A stretch of 64,000 nt of DNA. Source: Arbacia lixula (taxonomy: Eukaryota > Echinodermata > Echinoidea > Arbacioida > Arbaciidae). Within the stretch, counting starts at the first letter, position 1. Each line of letters begins with the position of its first letter. The DNA lies in the NCBI GenBank assembly GCA_963669155.1, contig OZ022586.1, positions 5,498,778 to 5,562,777 on the forward strand, in the 5' to 3' direction. Positions 25,432 to 36,222 of the stretch are shown piece by piece. The notes beneath the pieces were generated by a model. It saw only the letters and a program-made list of their open reading frames with translations. It made no database searches and was not told the DNA's origin. The position numbers were made by a program, and so were the translations under genes.

Positions 25432-25933
25432 GCATTTTAAAATTTTGCGCGCGCGTTTTTGCACTAACGTACGCGTACGCGCGCGTTTTTATTTATTATA
25501 ATTGATTGTAATATTATTACATTTATGCATATTAATTTTCATTAGATATAAATGATTGGTTCATGAGCTACATGAGGTAATAGGTTTTCATTAAACTGCT
25601 CGTAGATGACGTCACGATGACGTCATGACCTTGAAAATGTTATTTTTTAAAGTTCACATGTAAACCTATACATGGTAAAAATATCATAAGATATGACAAG
25701 TGCATTGTTGAGATATCCATGCCACAAAAAAGTGGGGGGCAAAAAATAAAAATAAGATAGAAGATTCTGACGAAATTAGAAGGTGATCTGTCGGTGCACG
25801 ACAGACCACCTAATAAAAAAGAAAATTCTAACGAAATTAAAAGGTGATCTGTCGGTGCACGACAGACCACCTAATAAAGAAAGAAAATTCTAACGAAATT
25901 AAGAGGTGATCTGTCGTTGGCGACAGACCACCT
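25432..25933 (+). repeat. Array unit 17, truncated terminal unit
   Basis: Contains the CpG block, the doubled TGACGTCA site and three hairpin cassettes, then stops at the end of the third cassette. The sequence to the right (aaaaaggcggggcatgg) is unrelated. Confidence 0.9.
25754..25933 (+). repeat. Three hairpin cassettes at the array end (unit 17)
   Basis: Two with loop GTGCA and one with loop TTGG. The satellite array ends exactly at the third cassette. Confidence 0.85.
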
Positions 25934-28343
25934 AAAAAGGCGGGGCATGGAAGGGGGAAGGGTAGTATGAGATACGGAGGAGTGTCAGGCAGAACTGGGA
26001 GCAGCGAAGAAGAATGGAGGATGGAGGAGGGAGTGAAAGACGAAAATGGAGGAGATGGAGGGGGGGCGTGAGATTGTGGAGGAGTATCACTGAGGAGAGA
26101 GAAAGGGAGTGAGGTGGTAAGATGAGAAAGGGGAGTATGAGCAGTAGTGAGAGACTATATAGAGGCGGAAAACAAGAGGAAAATAAGAGGGTAGTTAAAG
26201 GAACAGAAAGACAATGGAAGAGTGAGAAAGGGTAAAGTAGTACACTGTAGTAGGAAAATAAGCCAGGAGAAGCTGCAGCTAGGAAATCAAATTGGGTTTT
26301 TCTGTAATGATATTAGTTCATGAAAGTAGAATGTAGTAAATGCAGTAAATGAAAATTGCAGTGTATCAATGTGGGGCACGAAACGACATAAGAAGAGTAA
26401 TCTAAGTTCAAAGATAAACCATCAAATACATAAGAAGAGTATTCTAAGTTCATAGATAAACCATCAAATACATAAACAACTTGAATTTACTATGGAAAGG
26501 ATAAATCGTAATCTTTCATTTGATACCAATATGTATCTTGCATTGTAAATAACATGTCTAGCATTGGGATGACAATTACAAGACTCACTTCGTAGCATTG
26601 GAGGGCGGGGGTGGGGAGGGGGGGGGGGATTAAGATGAAATACAAAAGAGATGAGGGGAAGCAGAAATGAGGATACACCTGGATAAATCAGGGCAAATTA
26701 AACAAATCATAACAAAGACAATTTGAGTGGAAGCAAACATTCCACACAATTGTTTTTTTTTTCATAAGTGAACACGAAAGCGAAGGTGGGAAAAACTGAC
26801 TTTATCGATAAGAGGACATACAAAGTTAAGAACATCAAGGGGGGGGGGGTCTAATTTTTATTTTCTCATTGAGACAAGGTGGAGAATGACATGACAGGAA
26901 TAGTACAGTGCTACTTTCGTGGACATTTTATCCAAGTTTGACCTTTAAAAGCGCTCTTGAAACATTTTGAACATGGAACCCCCAGCAACATCAAACAAAA
27001 ACGATATACAGGACCATAGGTATTTAGTACAGCACGTTCAATTCCTGTCCAAATTGGTTTGATCAACCAGACGTAAAATGTGGCCTCATAGAAAGTGACA
27101 GGTTGCACCCTGTCTGTACCCAGATCAGTACAAAGACGACTTCACATGTATATACGTCACGCATACGTCACGCACTGCCATGACCTGAAATTTGTACCGA
27201 TGTAAAGAAAAGTACAGACGATAGTAGTCTAGCAAATAATTCACTGATAATGACTATCTAACTGTCTGCGGCGCAAAGCGTAGAACAACAGTTCTAATGT
27301 GACGTGACTTTTTGTAATTGATAAGAGATCTTCAGCAGTCTCCACCATGTCCACAATAACAATTCGTAATTTCAATTTGCACATGAGCAGATTATTCAAA
27401 TCTATTATCATGCAAGTATGAAAGAAAAATTCAGCTCTGAGGACGGAGTGAAAGAACATTCCACCACGTGCACTTACTCCTATTGTTCCTGGCACACTGT
27501 AAAATGTTTTTCAATCCATCATCGCGTGACAGCTTCATGAAAATATCTCGATCTGCAGTCTAGTAGCAGTATCTATCCTAACTACATTGCGGTGTATAAA
27601 TAATCCAGAGTCACCATTTCAGAGACGGTTATGCCTACTTTATCGCAACTAGGCTATTAGAAAGCACTCACCATCTTTGATAATTAATCACTGCTGATTG
27701 ACTGAGACTGTAAATAAATTCAGACCCACCCTTAAGTACTTTCCATTCCCTTTAAGAAGCAGCCATACTTTTAAATTTGAATAATCTACCAGTTTTTTCG
27801 GAACTACAGAACTGCTTTATTGTTAATAAACTGCTTATTATTTTATCGTAACTTTTACTAATTCGCGACGGGCCTTGAAATAAACTGCCAGTCCATCGTA
27901 ATTATCGATAAAGCCAGGCCCGTCTTTTGAAACTGACAATCAATTGTATTGTCATTTTACACACACAGCATCTTAGCCTGTATTGTGCTACGTCACTCGG
28001 CTCTTCGGAGTGTAGCCTTGTAAGTGCGGTGAGAGGATAGTCTTTGGAGAAGTCCAAAGTTTCTCTCAATAACAGTAAAATGACTTATAAGGATGAGAAA
28101 GAGTGTTTTTCTTTTCTCTCTAACATCATAAGATATCTGAATAGCAACTATATATAAAATATAATTGACGTTCGTACAGTTCTTCCTACATCTTATCTCA
28201 ACAAGTATGTTCTAAATACTTCAGAGTAAGTACAACAAAATCATGACAAATAATCTCTACAGAATACTAAATAACAAGGCTGAAATAGTAACCCGGCTTA
28301 CTGCACCAGATCAATTAGCATAAACAAGTCGAATTTAGTCTTA
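25934..28343. other. Intergenic, starting with a purine-rich tract
   Basis: The plus strand of 25934-26240 is strongly G+A biased (ggaggagg- and gagaaaggg-type runs). The rest is AT-rich with G runs near 26605-26630 and 26838-26850. A minus-strand open frame of 84 codons (27241-27495) has no motif that I recognise, and neighbouring short frames look random. A short inverted repeat pairs gacgggcc (27867) with ggcccgtc (27917). Confidence 0.6.
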
Positions 28344-28476
28344 CCTGTGTTTGGGGGAAATTACACCAATCGTTGAGAGCTTTAAGTTATTTTCTGGAGA
28401 CAGCAAAATACGTCTGCTCACGATGGTGAATATTCTTGCTCTGATTAGACAGAGGCAAGTTTTCCCCCAACACAGG
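28344..28476. mobile_element. Short inverted-repeat element (MITE-like), 133 bp
   Basis: The left end cctgtgtttgggggaaa (28344-28360) is matched in inverse by tttcccccaacacagg (28461-28476), with one base missing. About 100 bp lie between. No target duplication is obvious, so it could also be a chance or regulatory inverted repeat. Confidence 0.5.
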
Positions 28477-29085
28477 CCCAAAAAGTGAAAGTTTTGGTGG
28501 CGTCAAACACCAAATAACAAGAAAGTGAGTGAGTCATGCACGTCAGTGGATGATGCAAGGCATCGTCTGGGAAAAGGTGGTGTTTACAACATTTCACTCC
28601 ACTGAGTACAAAATCCACCTCTTGTTATGTATAACACAACTTAAAAGGGTGGGAGGGGGTACGGTACGATAACGAATAGGTTTACTCGTTAGAGCGTTCT
28701 CCTGTTCATATATTTAATTACATATGGTGATTAGAACAGGGCCTAACATATATATATATATAATTTGTTACCATAAACAGAGCATCAAGTACATTGTGTT
28801 GAATCATTTCAAAATCATTATGTTAATGTTAAGTTCTTGTTTCTTTTATAACATACAATATTAACACTGAACATGTGACAACTTATCAAAGTTATGTCTT
28901 GTCAATCGATATTCATTCGCTGTTATGATTACGACACCTCAGGCCGAAGTTGCTGAGAGTAAGACGTTATACAACTGGCGTGCGGTGAAAGAAACCTTCT
29001 GGAATGATCGTTTCTCACATTATAGATGTAGAAAGCAAAGGGAAAAAATGCAATCAGGCAAATGGGTGAAAGCTAAATTAACATG
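28477..29085. other. Intergenic AT-rich DNA
   Basis: No supported gene. A short TA-repeat lies near 28751-28763. Confidence 0.5.
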
Positions 29086-29089
29086 CGTT

Positions 29090-29375
29090 GTTTGCTTCTA
29101 TTGAGACTAATGTCACAATAATGAATGTGTTACTATAGTTGGTATAACCATTAAATTCAGCGGGAAATAGAATCAAATTAGATTCTGTCTGCAGTTTATT
29201 ACGATTTGATGTTTATCTTGGTTAGTAGAACGCCAATTTCTTATCATGCATTTGCTTCTATTAAAACTAATGTTACAATAATAAATGTGATACTATATTT
29301 GGTATAACCATTACATTGAGCGGGAAATATCATCAAATTAGATTCTGTCTGCTGTTTATTATGATTTGATGTTTA
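29090..29375 (+). repeat. Direct duplication of about 130 bp
   Basis: The segment starting tttgcttctatt (about 29090) and ending gatttgatgtttat (about 29215) recurs at about 29248-29373 with roughly ten percent changes. Both copies contain agcgggaaat and gattctgtctgc. Confidence 0.8.
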
Positions 29376-29379
29376 TTGG

Positions 29380-29545
29380 ATGTGATCAAGGCGATGATTA
29401 CGATGGTCACGGGGATGATTTAATATGATGATGAGGATGATGATTATGATGCTCATCATTATAGTTATGACTATGATGATCAATCATTTCGATGGTCATC
29501 GGTGATAATGAGTATGATGAGGATCATTATCATAATAGGCACCGC
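29380..29545 (+). repeat. Degenerate GAT-rich simple repeat
   Basis: Imperfect GATGAT/CATCAT tracts lie immediately left of the LINE 3' end. A similar GAT-rich tract occurs at 35530-35660 on the other side of the LINE region. Confidence 0.7.
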
Positions 29546-30278
29546 GCGCGGCGTTGGCTTTTTTTTTTGTTTTGTATTAAGAAGTTTTTATTTGTCAACA
29601 ACTTCAATTCATACATGTGATATACAAAATAAAATACATACGGCAATACAATATATCCTTACAAATTAATATATGAATTAATATATGAATACATTGTAAA
29701 CTCATATAGTTAACACTTTACATTTTCTCTTTTTTCCTTTAGTGTTACAATAACACCTAATAAAACTCAACGTACTCAATTTTTTTGTAGTGTCAAAATA
29801 TTCATAACATAACAAATTTTCCAAATACACAAAGCCAATCATTAATACAACCTAGTCGAATTGAAGCCATTAACAAGGATTTTCCATAACCCCCCCCTCC
29901 CCACCTTGGCCTCATTCCTCAAATATTTCATATCCTCTAACAACAACAACAGCATCTGGCCCTGAACCCTACACCTCCCCATAACCCCTCCCCCTCCCAT
30001 GCCCTTCGTCGTCACAATCTTCCCGTTCTACTCGTGTGGGGGCGGAAAGAACGTTTTCTTTCCTTCTCTGAATGGTAAGAATGAAACAAAAATATATTTA
30101 TATATACATATATATATTAATGAAAAATACTCTCATACCTCAAATAGTTTATTCATTATCGTTATTATACACACATGTTATTTATTTCATTTATTCATTT
30201 TCACTTTATTTTATTTTTTTATTATCATTATTTTATTATTATTGTTATTTTTTTTTTTTATTTTTTTTTTTTGCACAT

Positions 30279-31643
30279 CTAGCTCTCCCTAAACTCCTCC
30301 CAACATTCCCATTTTCTTAAGTGAAGGGGGTATTTATTTCTATTTAATGCCAATTTTCTTTCTTCAAATTCATCTTCTTTGAATTTACGTTTAATCTTAT
30401 TCAAAACTATTTCTGATTTTTTTTCTCTACCACTGAAAACTAAATACTTCACAAGGATTATTAAGTGATTAACCAATTTTTCTTTTCCTTGATCTGCTAA
30501 TTTTATCCCCCAAAATATGTCTTCCCAAGTAAGATTGGTGAAAGAAACAAAGTCAAAAATATTCTCGCAGTCTCTCCATATTAATTTTGCTTTTCCGCAT
30601 TGAAAAAATAAATGACGATAAGTCTCTTCTTCTCTTTTACAGTAGCTACACAGATTAGAATCAACTTTCCCAAATAAATACAAATGCCGATTTGTATAAA
30701 TGATTCCGTGTATTAATTTAAATTGGAACTCTCTAAGTCGGCTGTTTAATGTACATTGCCTGGGTCTTTTAAAAATATTTTCTATGTCTTTATCTGAAAG
30801 ACGGTAGTTACACTTTAGTCTTGTGAATACTCCAGGTGTTATTGCTTTCTGGTTAAGAAATGTTGTGTAAATTTTTTTTGATGCAATGTTATTTATTGCT
30901 ACAACGTTTTTCCCTAATAAAAAAACTATGTCAGGATCATCAGGAATTGTGTCTCTATCTGTTCTCATATTTCTCTTCCAGCTGACCGGAAGTGTATCAT
31001 AGATCTTCCCAATCAATTCAACGTCATTGGATTCTAATCCTCGTCGTTGAAAGTATCCAAGGGATCTTAATTTTCCGTCACTATCCATTATGTGGTTCAA
31101 TCTATATACTTTTTTGTCAAAAAGATTTCTGTCAAATATACACTTTCCGTTAACTCGTATGAATTTATTATTAAACATTATTTCATTTCCTTTATAAGGT
31201 TCATAATTCTGCTGGAAATTCCTCGTTTCTATCCACACTTCCAGAAGATCTGTATAGATTTTTGGCAATGTTAAATTCAAAAGGCCAAGTAAATAGTCAC
31301 AAGAAAAAATGAAACTTCCGCCTACATGTTGTGTAGCGTGATTAAAATATAACTTCCATTTCATTTCGTTATTTTCCAAAAGTTTTTTGACCCACATAAC
31401 TCTCTGTGCTTTTATTATCAGTTCAAAATTCATCATTTTCAGACCTCCCAAATGGTAATCCAGATACATCGTATTTTTATTAATTTTATTTCTTCCACCC
31501 CACAGGAACTCAAAAGTTATCTTTTCTAACTCCTCATAAACCCATTTTGGAACTGGCATGAGGGATGCTGTGTATATGAATTTTGAATATATAAATAATT
31601 TTAGTAACTGTATTTTACCCATCAATGTCAAATCCCTCTGTTT
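30279..31643 (-). pseudogene. LINE ORF2, C-terminal part with zinc-knuckle-like motif
   Basis: Continues in frame after the premature TGA. It opens with LTLMGKIQLLK, the conserved segment after the L1 polymerase domain. It carries CSYCKREEETYRHLFFQC (C-x2-C-x8-H-x4-C), the zinc-ribbon-like motif found near the end of L1/Tx1-type ORF2 proteins. It ends at a stop at 30279. The short plus-strand frames over this region are shadows. Confidence 0.85.
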
Positions 31644-33521
31644 TCACCAATCTAAAAGTTTTTTTGTTTTACTTAATATTTCTTTATAATTCAAATTTTC
31701 TTTTACTTCATTGTTCGAAGAAAAAAACACCCCTAATATCTTAACAAAATCCACTCTCTGGCCAAAGGGTATTTCATAAGATTTTCCTTGTAAAGCCCCA
31801 ATCAACAGAGCTTTTGTTTTATCTTTATTAACACCAAATCCTGAAATATTTCCAAAATTCTCTAATAAACATTTGACTTTTCTTATTGAATCTTCATCTT
31901 GAACAAAAAGGGTCATATCATCTGCATACATGACTTGTTTTATTTCCTCCTTTCCAAACAAAATACCTTTAACTTCCCTATTGTATCTTATATTATGTGT
32001 CAGTATTTCTAAACATAAAATAAACAGGTATGGGGAGAGGGGATCCCCCTGCCTTACGCCTCTACGTACCTCAAAATATCCCGTTGACATTCCTCCATTA
32101 AAAATACAACTTAATGAGTTTTTGTACAAAATTTCCACCCATCTGCAAAACTGTGGACCGAAGTTATAAAAATTTAATATTTTATTAAGAAAATCGTGGG
32201 ACACCGAATCAAAAGCCTTTTGGAAGTCAATTGCTATCATATACCCTGGTAAGTCATATTGTGTGGCATGGAATATTACGTCATCTATTATTCGGATTGC
32301 TTCTCCAATAGTTCTCCCGTTCATAAAACCTATTTGATCTACTGAAATAATGTCTTCTAAAACATCTTTTAATCTTGTTGCCAAGACTTTAGATAGAATT
32401 TTATAATCAATATTTAATAATGATATTGGCCTGTAATTCTTAAGTAAGTGAGGGTCCTTCCCATCTTTGGCAATCAGAATGACCACAGCTTGTTTTTGTG
32501 ATGCAGTTAGTTCTCCCGTTTCAAAAGCCTCGTTAAAGGCCCCTAGTAATGTATCTTTTATTTCTGTCCAGAATGTAGTAAAAAATTCTACGGTCAGTCC
32601 GTCATTCCCTGGTGATTTATTTTGTTTCATTCCTTGAAGGACTGCAAAACATTCTCCTTCATAAACTTTTCCTTCACAATTTGTTTTGCTTTCATTTGAC
32701 AATGACGGTAAGTTTTTGAAAAAATCTATATCTGATACACTATCTCCTAAAACCTCCTTGGAATACAATTTTGAATAAAAGGATTTAATCATCCTGAGAA
32801 TTTCTGTTTCTTTATCTATTATATACCCATCCGGATTGACCAAAGTCTTTATAATACACTTTTTCTTATTTGCATGTAACAGTTGACTAAAATATCTAGT
32901 ATCCTTTTCTCCACTTTCGTACCAAGTTGCCCTGGATCGTATTTTTATTCCTTCATTTATATAATTAAAAGTAGCTGCTAGATCTTCTTTTTTCTTTTTC
33001 AATTTTTCAAATATTTCTTCATTGCTTACTTCTGAAAGATTAAGTTCTAAAATCTCGATTTCTTTTTCAAGATTTTCTCTTTTCTTTCTTCTTTCTACAG
33101 CTAAGTTCTTTGAAAAGGCCTGTGTAAAATGTCTTATCTTCATTTTGATGTAGTCCCAGAGAACTCTTTTATCTTTGATGTCTGTTTTCAAATTATTTTT
33201 TAGACGAATTATTTCCTCTTTCATTTGCTTAACATACTCTACGTTTGTGCAAAGACTATTATTGAATTTCCAATAAGATCCCTTTTTACTTTTTTCTGCA
33301 TCAGTTCCAGTATCATAAAGAGACAAAAGTATTGCTGAATGATCGGGAGCTAAAGAGGATATTATGTCACACTTTGTAACCAAACCTTGTATATTTTCAG
33401 ACATAAGCCAATAGTCTAAACGACTTTGCATAAATGGATTTTGTTTGGTATATGTGTACTGTTTTTTCAGTCGATTTCTTTCTCTCCATATATCTATTAA
33501 ATGTAGCTCTTCCATAACCAA
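31644..33521 (-). pseudogene. LINE ORF2, reverse transcriptase part
   Basis: A 625-codon frame. It contains the end of the endonuclease (SLAPDHSAI), a lysine/glutamate-rich linker and a full reverse transcriptase with NKSPGNDGLT, YRPISLLN, IDFQKAFDS, GVRQGDPLSPYLF and the catalytic YADDMTLFV. This enzyme copies the element RNA at the nicked target. The frame ends at a TGA (31646-31644) where a tryptophan codon is expected (DW-stop-KQRDLTL). The downstream codons stay in the same frame, so this is a simple nonsense change. Confidence 0.92.
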
Positions 33522-34085
33522 ACTGACTTCTTTACTAAATCTATTACTAGTTTTTTTTTACTTTACCATTGTAATCTAAGTCATAGTTCATAATCAAATT
33601 AAAGTCCCCTCCGATGATAACATGGTTTTTATCTTTATTTTTTTGTTTTAACCTTTTACATAAATCCTGAATCATATCTATTTGTTGCTTTTCTTTGTCC
33701 CTGGTCGGAAAATAAACATTACACAACACAATTCTTTTTCCTTCAATTTCACAGTCTATTATTATATAGCGTCCACTGTCATCCCTCTCTATCTCTATCA
33801 GTTTAAAATCTACGGAATTTTTAATCAAAATAAGTACCCCTTTACTGTGAGGAGAGCCATGGCTATAAAAACATGTCCCATCCCACATTGAGCCCCATCT
33901 GTCCTCTATATCTTTTGTACTATATGTTTCCTGAAGAAATATGATATCACCCTTTTCTCTGCACCAAGAGAATATTATCCCCCTTTTAGCATTTTCTCTG
34001 ATTCCTCTTACGTTAAGAGAACACAGTTTCCAATTTATCTTTCTACTCATCATTGTGCAGGTGGTAAAGCCAAACAAAACATGGT
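33522..34085 (-). pseudogene. LINE ORF2, N-terminal APE-type endonuclease part
   Basis: The domain opens at the methionine about ten residues before LCSLNVRGI. It contains FLQETY (catalytic Glu region) and IIGGDFNL, all typical of the apurinic-type endonucleases that nick target DNA in L1-like elements. The last endonuclease motif, LAPDHSAI, lies in the following segment. The frame ends at 33547 because an A run (seen as T run about 33550-33558) carries one base too many. Dropping one base would make it continuous with the reverse transcriptase part. The first 35 codons upstream of this methionine look non-coding. Confidence 0.85.
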
Positions 34086-34170
34086 GCTTCCATAGGAAGA
34101 GCCAGACGTGCAGCAACCAAGAATCTAACCATAATGTTATGAATTTGATTTCGGTCATGAGTTTTATCAC

Positions 34171-35417
34171 AATAAGAACTGATATAAAATCCTGTGTTTT
34201 TGTTGTTTATGTATTCCACTTTTTTTCTTTCCACGATTCCCATTACCCCCACACAAGTAGAACATCCCACCCAGTCTGACATGAATCTACTACCAAGAGT
34301 AAATTCATCCTTGTCGACAAGAGATGGGAAAAGCATGACTTCGATTTAAGGGACCCTTCTCCTCCTTAAAAAAAAAAATTAGAATAAGAAAAAAGAAAAA
34401 TGAATAATTTTGAATAAAAAAAAAAAAATTAAAAAAAATTAGATATATCAAATATACATATGTCATACACATATATATATACACACATATATATACATAT
34501 ATACTTATACACATACTGACATACATATACATACACATATACAAAAGCACATTAACTAAAGTTAAACTCCCATTCACATTGAACCCTTGTATACTTTTTA
34601 TACACAGAATGGGAACACCAAAACACCCCTGGTTAATGGAATGTATGATTCTGATATAGAATAGGGAAGCAAAAACAAAATCCACCAAAATCAGAAGATG
34701 AACTAAGCTACCGAACTCCGAAAGCCCTGCCCCCGCTTTGACATGTTTGATCGATGATCAGTTACCGAATGTTATTCTATCGGTCAACAGGCAAAATCCG
34801 ACAACTGTTTGGAGTAACAAACTCTAATTTTTAAGGGCTTTCACATCGCGGCATCAACTTTTGAGAATTACGGGTCTTTTCAAGAGCTGATAGACGAACA
34901 GGACGCAAAATCATCTCCATTTCGGCGTGGATTTATTGGAACAAGAGCGACTCTAATCGCGCACAGTCGGCCCATATGGGCCACAGATATTTTGCTATCT
35001 GGGTTATATTCATTTGTCCTGATCTTCAGGCCACCAACAGGGCAACTACTTCAAAATTAAAGATTCTTTGGATCCATTTTCCTTTCCATTTGCCCAAATT
35101 TCTCTAAAAGGTTCGGTAAAAACTACCCGAGAAGCAATGCATGTCACAAAATATTTGCCCAAAATAAATCTTCATGATCCAAATAGTAACGAAGTTGCAT
35201 TCACACAGAGCTTACCGATGTGACTTTATAAAGTTTTGACTGAAAGGACTCTTTGTGATTATGATCCCAATGATCTAGAACTTGTCACAAGTCAAGAGGG
35301 TGCACCGCTACCTGGAGACTGGTAAGTGGTTTGCAGAGGGCATGTCACACAGAAAGAATACTACAAACTGAACGTTCCAGCCAGCAGGGGTAACAAGGTT
35401 CTTTTATCTCCTTCCAC
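34171..35417. other. Low-complexity and unassigned DNA right of the LINE
   Basis: 34355-34520 is A-rich and TA/CA simple sequence. It may be part of the LINE 5' region on the minus strand or unrelated DNA. 34690-35325 shows no gene that I can support. Confidence 0.5.
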
Positions 35418-35515
35418 CACCATCGCCACCACCACCACCACCACCACCACCACGGGGGACGCCCCTCCCCTTGCCACGTCCTCCCCTGCCTCGACCACGT
35501 CCACGGCCTCTGCCC
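35403..35515 (-). pseudogene. Arg-Gly-rich coding-like fragment with (CAC)n
   Basis: On the minus strand an ATG near 35515 opens a short frame of GRGRGRGRGRGG type, then VPRG and a glycine run made by the CAC/GTG microsatellite (35418-35452). It ends GGGRR-stop. RG-rich tails like this end Sm/Lsm, GAR1 or fibrillarin-type RNA-binding proteins. An A run sits immediately upstream of the ATG. It may be a fragment of such a tail or only a biased simple repeat, so no gene is claimed. Confidence 0.25.
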
Positions 35516-35529
35516 ATGACCATTTTTTT

Positions 35530-35660
35530 TTAGCATGACGATCGATTATTACGATGATCACGGTGCTGATGATTATCGTCATAGTTATGATCATGGCGAT
35601 GATTACGATGGCCACAGTGATGATAAAGATTATAATTATGATAGATTGTTGGCGGATTTG
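35530..35660 (+). repeat. Degenerate GAT-rich simple repeat
   Basis: Imperfect gatgattacgatgg/tgatgat tracts similar to those at 29380-29545. Confidence 0.65.
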
Positions 35661-36011
35661 AATACCCTTGAGAGACGTGGGAGGTGATTTGCTTATAGTA
35701 CCGATTACTTGCCTTACCCTATAGCAATAATAATGATCGTGATTGTTATTAAACAACGTAACCAACATGTTCGAAAAAGCAATACATGTACTTTGCTGTC
35801 GAATTTTTAACCGTAACTAGCTAAAAATAAATTTGTGTTGAGCTCTGACCATGCAGTGCGTAGTAGAAAGAGCTACAGTTTCAAATGGTTCCGGGTCACT
35901 CGTTCATTGATTAACCAAACTCAACCCACACAATCATAAAGCAATGCATGCAATGCATCTACGCCGCGCCACCGCGCCGATCTCCTTAGATATTGGTGCC
36001 TCACACGATTC

Positions 36012-36222
36012 TAGGACAACTACCCTCCAGGACAATTTCCCCCAGGACAATTACCCCCTAGGACAACTACCCCCCAGGACAATTACCCCCTGGGACAACT
36101 ACCCCCAGACAATTACCTCTAGAGCAATTAGAAGGGTAATTGTCCTGGGGGTAGTTGTCCTAAGGGGATAGTTGTCCAGGGGGTAGTAGTTCCGGGGTAG
36201 TTGTCCAGGGGGTAGTTGTCCG
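36012..36222. repeat. Inverted minisatellite (15-17 bp units), potential cruciform
   Basis: The left arm (about 36012-36112) is six or more copies of a unit like aggacaattaccccc. After a short centre the right arm (about 36134-36222) is the reverse complement, gggggtagttgtcc. The units vary (aatt/aact), and the whole can fold into one long hairpin. Confidence 0.9.

Larger units (their letters stand above)
1..25933. repeat. Large tandem satellite array, about 17 units of 1.2-2.4 kb
   Basis: The motif gcattttaaaatt followed by a CpG-rich block recurs at 5, 1627, 3281, 4726, 5899, 7514, 9138, 10764, 13169, 14785, 16407, 18166, 19428, 21257, 22648, 23979 and 25432. This gives a modal period near 1620 bp. 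The array is open at the left edge and ends at 25933 on the last base of a hairpin cassette. Two unit classes exist: A (long, near identical, with a tRNA-like module) and B (diverged, module largely deleted). Segments shared by both classes are the CpG-dense block, the doubled TGACGTCA region and the block around gggggtcaccggcc. Open frames of 60-118 codons recur on both strands of the A units but close in the B units, so I regard the array as non-coding. Whether it is a satellite or tandemly amplified mobile DNA is not decidable from this window. Confidence 0.95.
29559..34170 (-). mobile_element. L1/Tx1-like LINE, minus strand
   Basis: A non-LTR retrotransposon read right to left: endonuclease (34085-33547), reverse transcriptase and C-terminal part (33546-30279), about 0.7 kb of 3' UTR and a terminal A tail seen as T10 at 29559-29568. 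No ORF1 is recognisable upstream. The 5' limit is uncertain and could reach about 34.69 kb, since low-complexity TA and T-rich DNA follows. I did not find a target-site duplication. ORF2 is interrupted twice (one homopolymer frameshift, one stop), so this copy is probably inactive or has sequence errors. The lineage call rests on the motif style and the C-terminal zinc motif. Confidence 0.88.

Noticed and set aside
1-25933. CRISPR-like regular repetition
   Set aside because: The units are over 1 kb with near-identical content and no short repeat/unique spacer pattern, and the sequence is eukaryotic.
27241-27495. An 84-codon minus-strand frame
   Set aside because: No motif, no splice context and no repeat support. 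Length is within chance for this composition.
34305-34688. A 127-codon minus-strand frame rich in Tyr, Ile and Met
   Set aside because: It is a translation of TA/CA simple sequence and an A-rich tract.
29559-34700. Target-site duplication for the L1/Tx1-like LINE
   Set aside because: The left flank (gcgcggcgttggc) has no matching copy that I could find to the right, so the 5' limit is left open.
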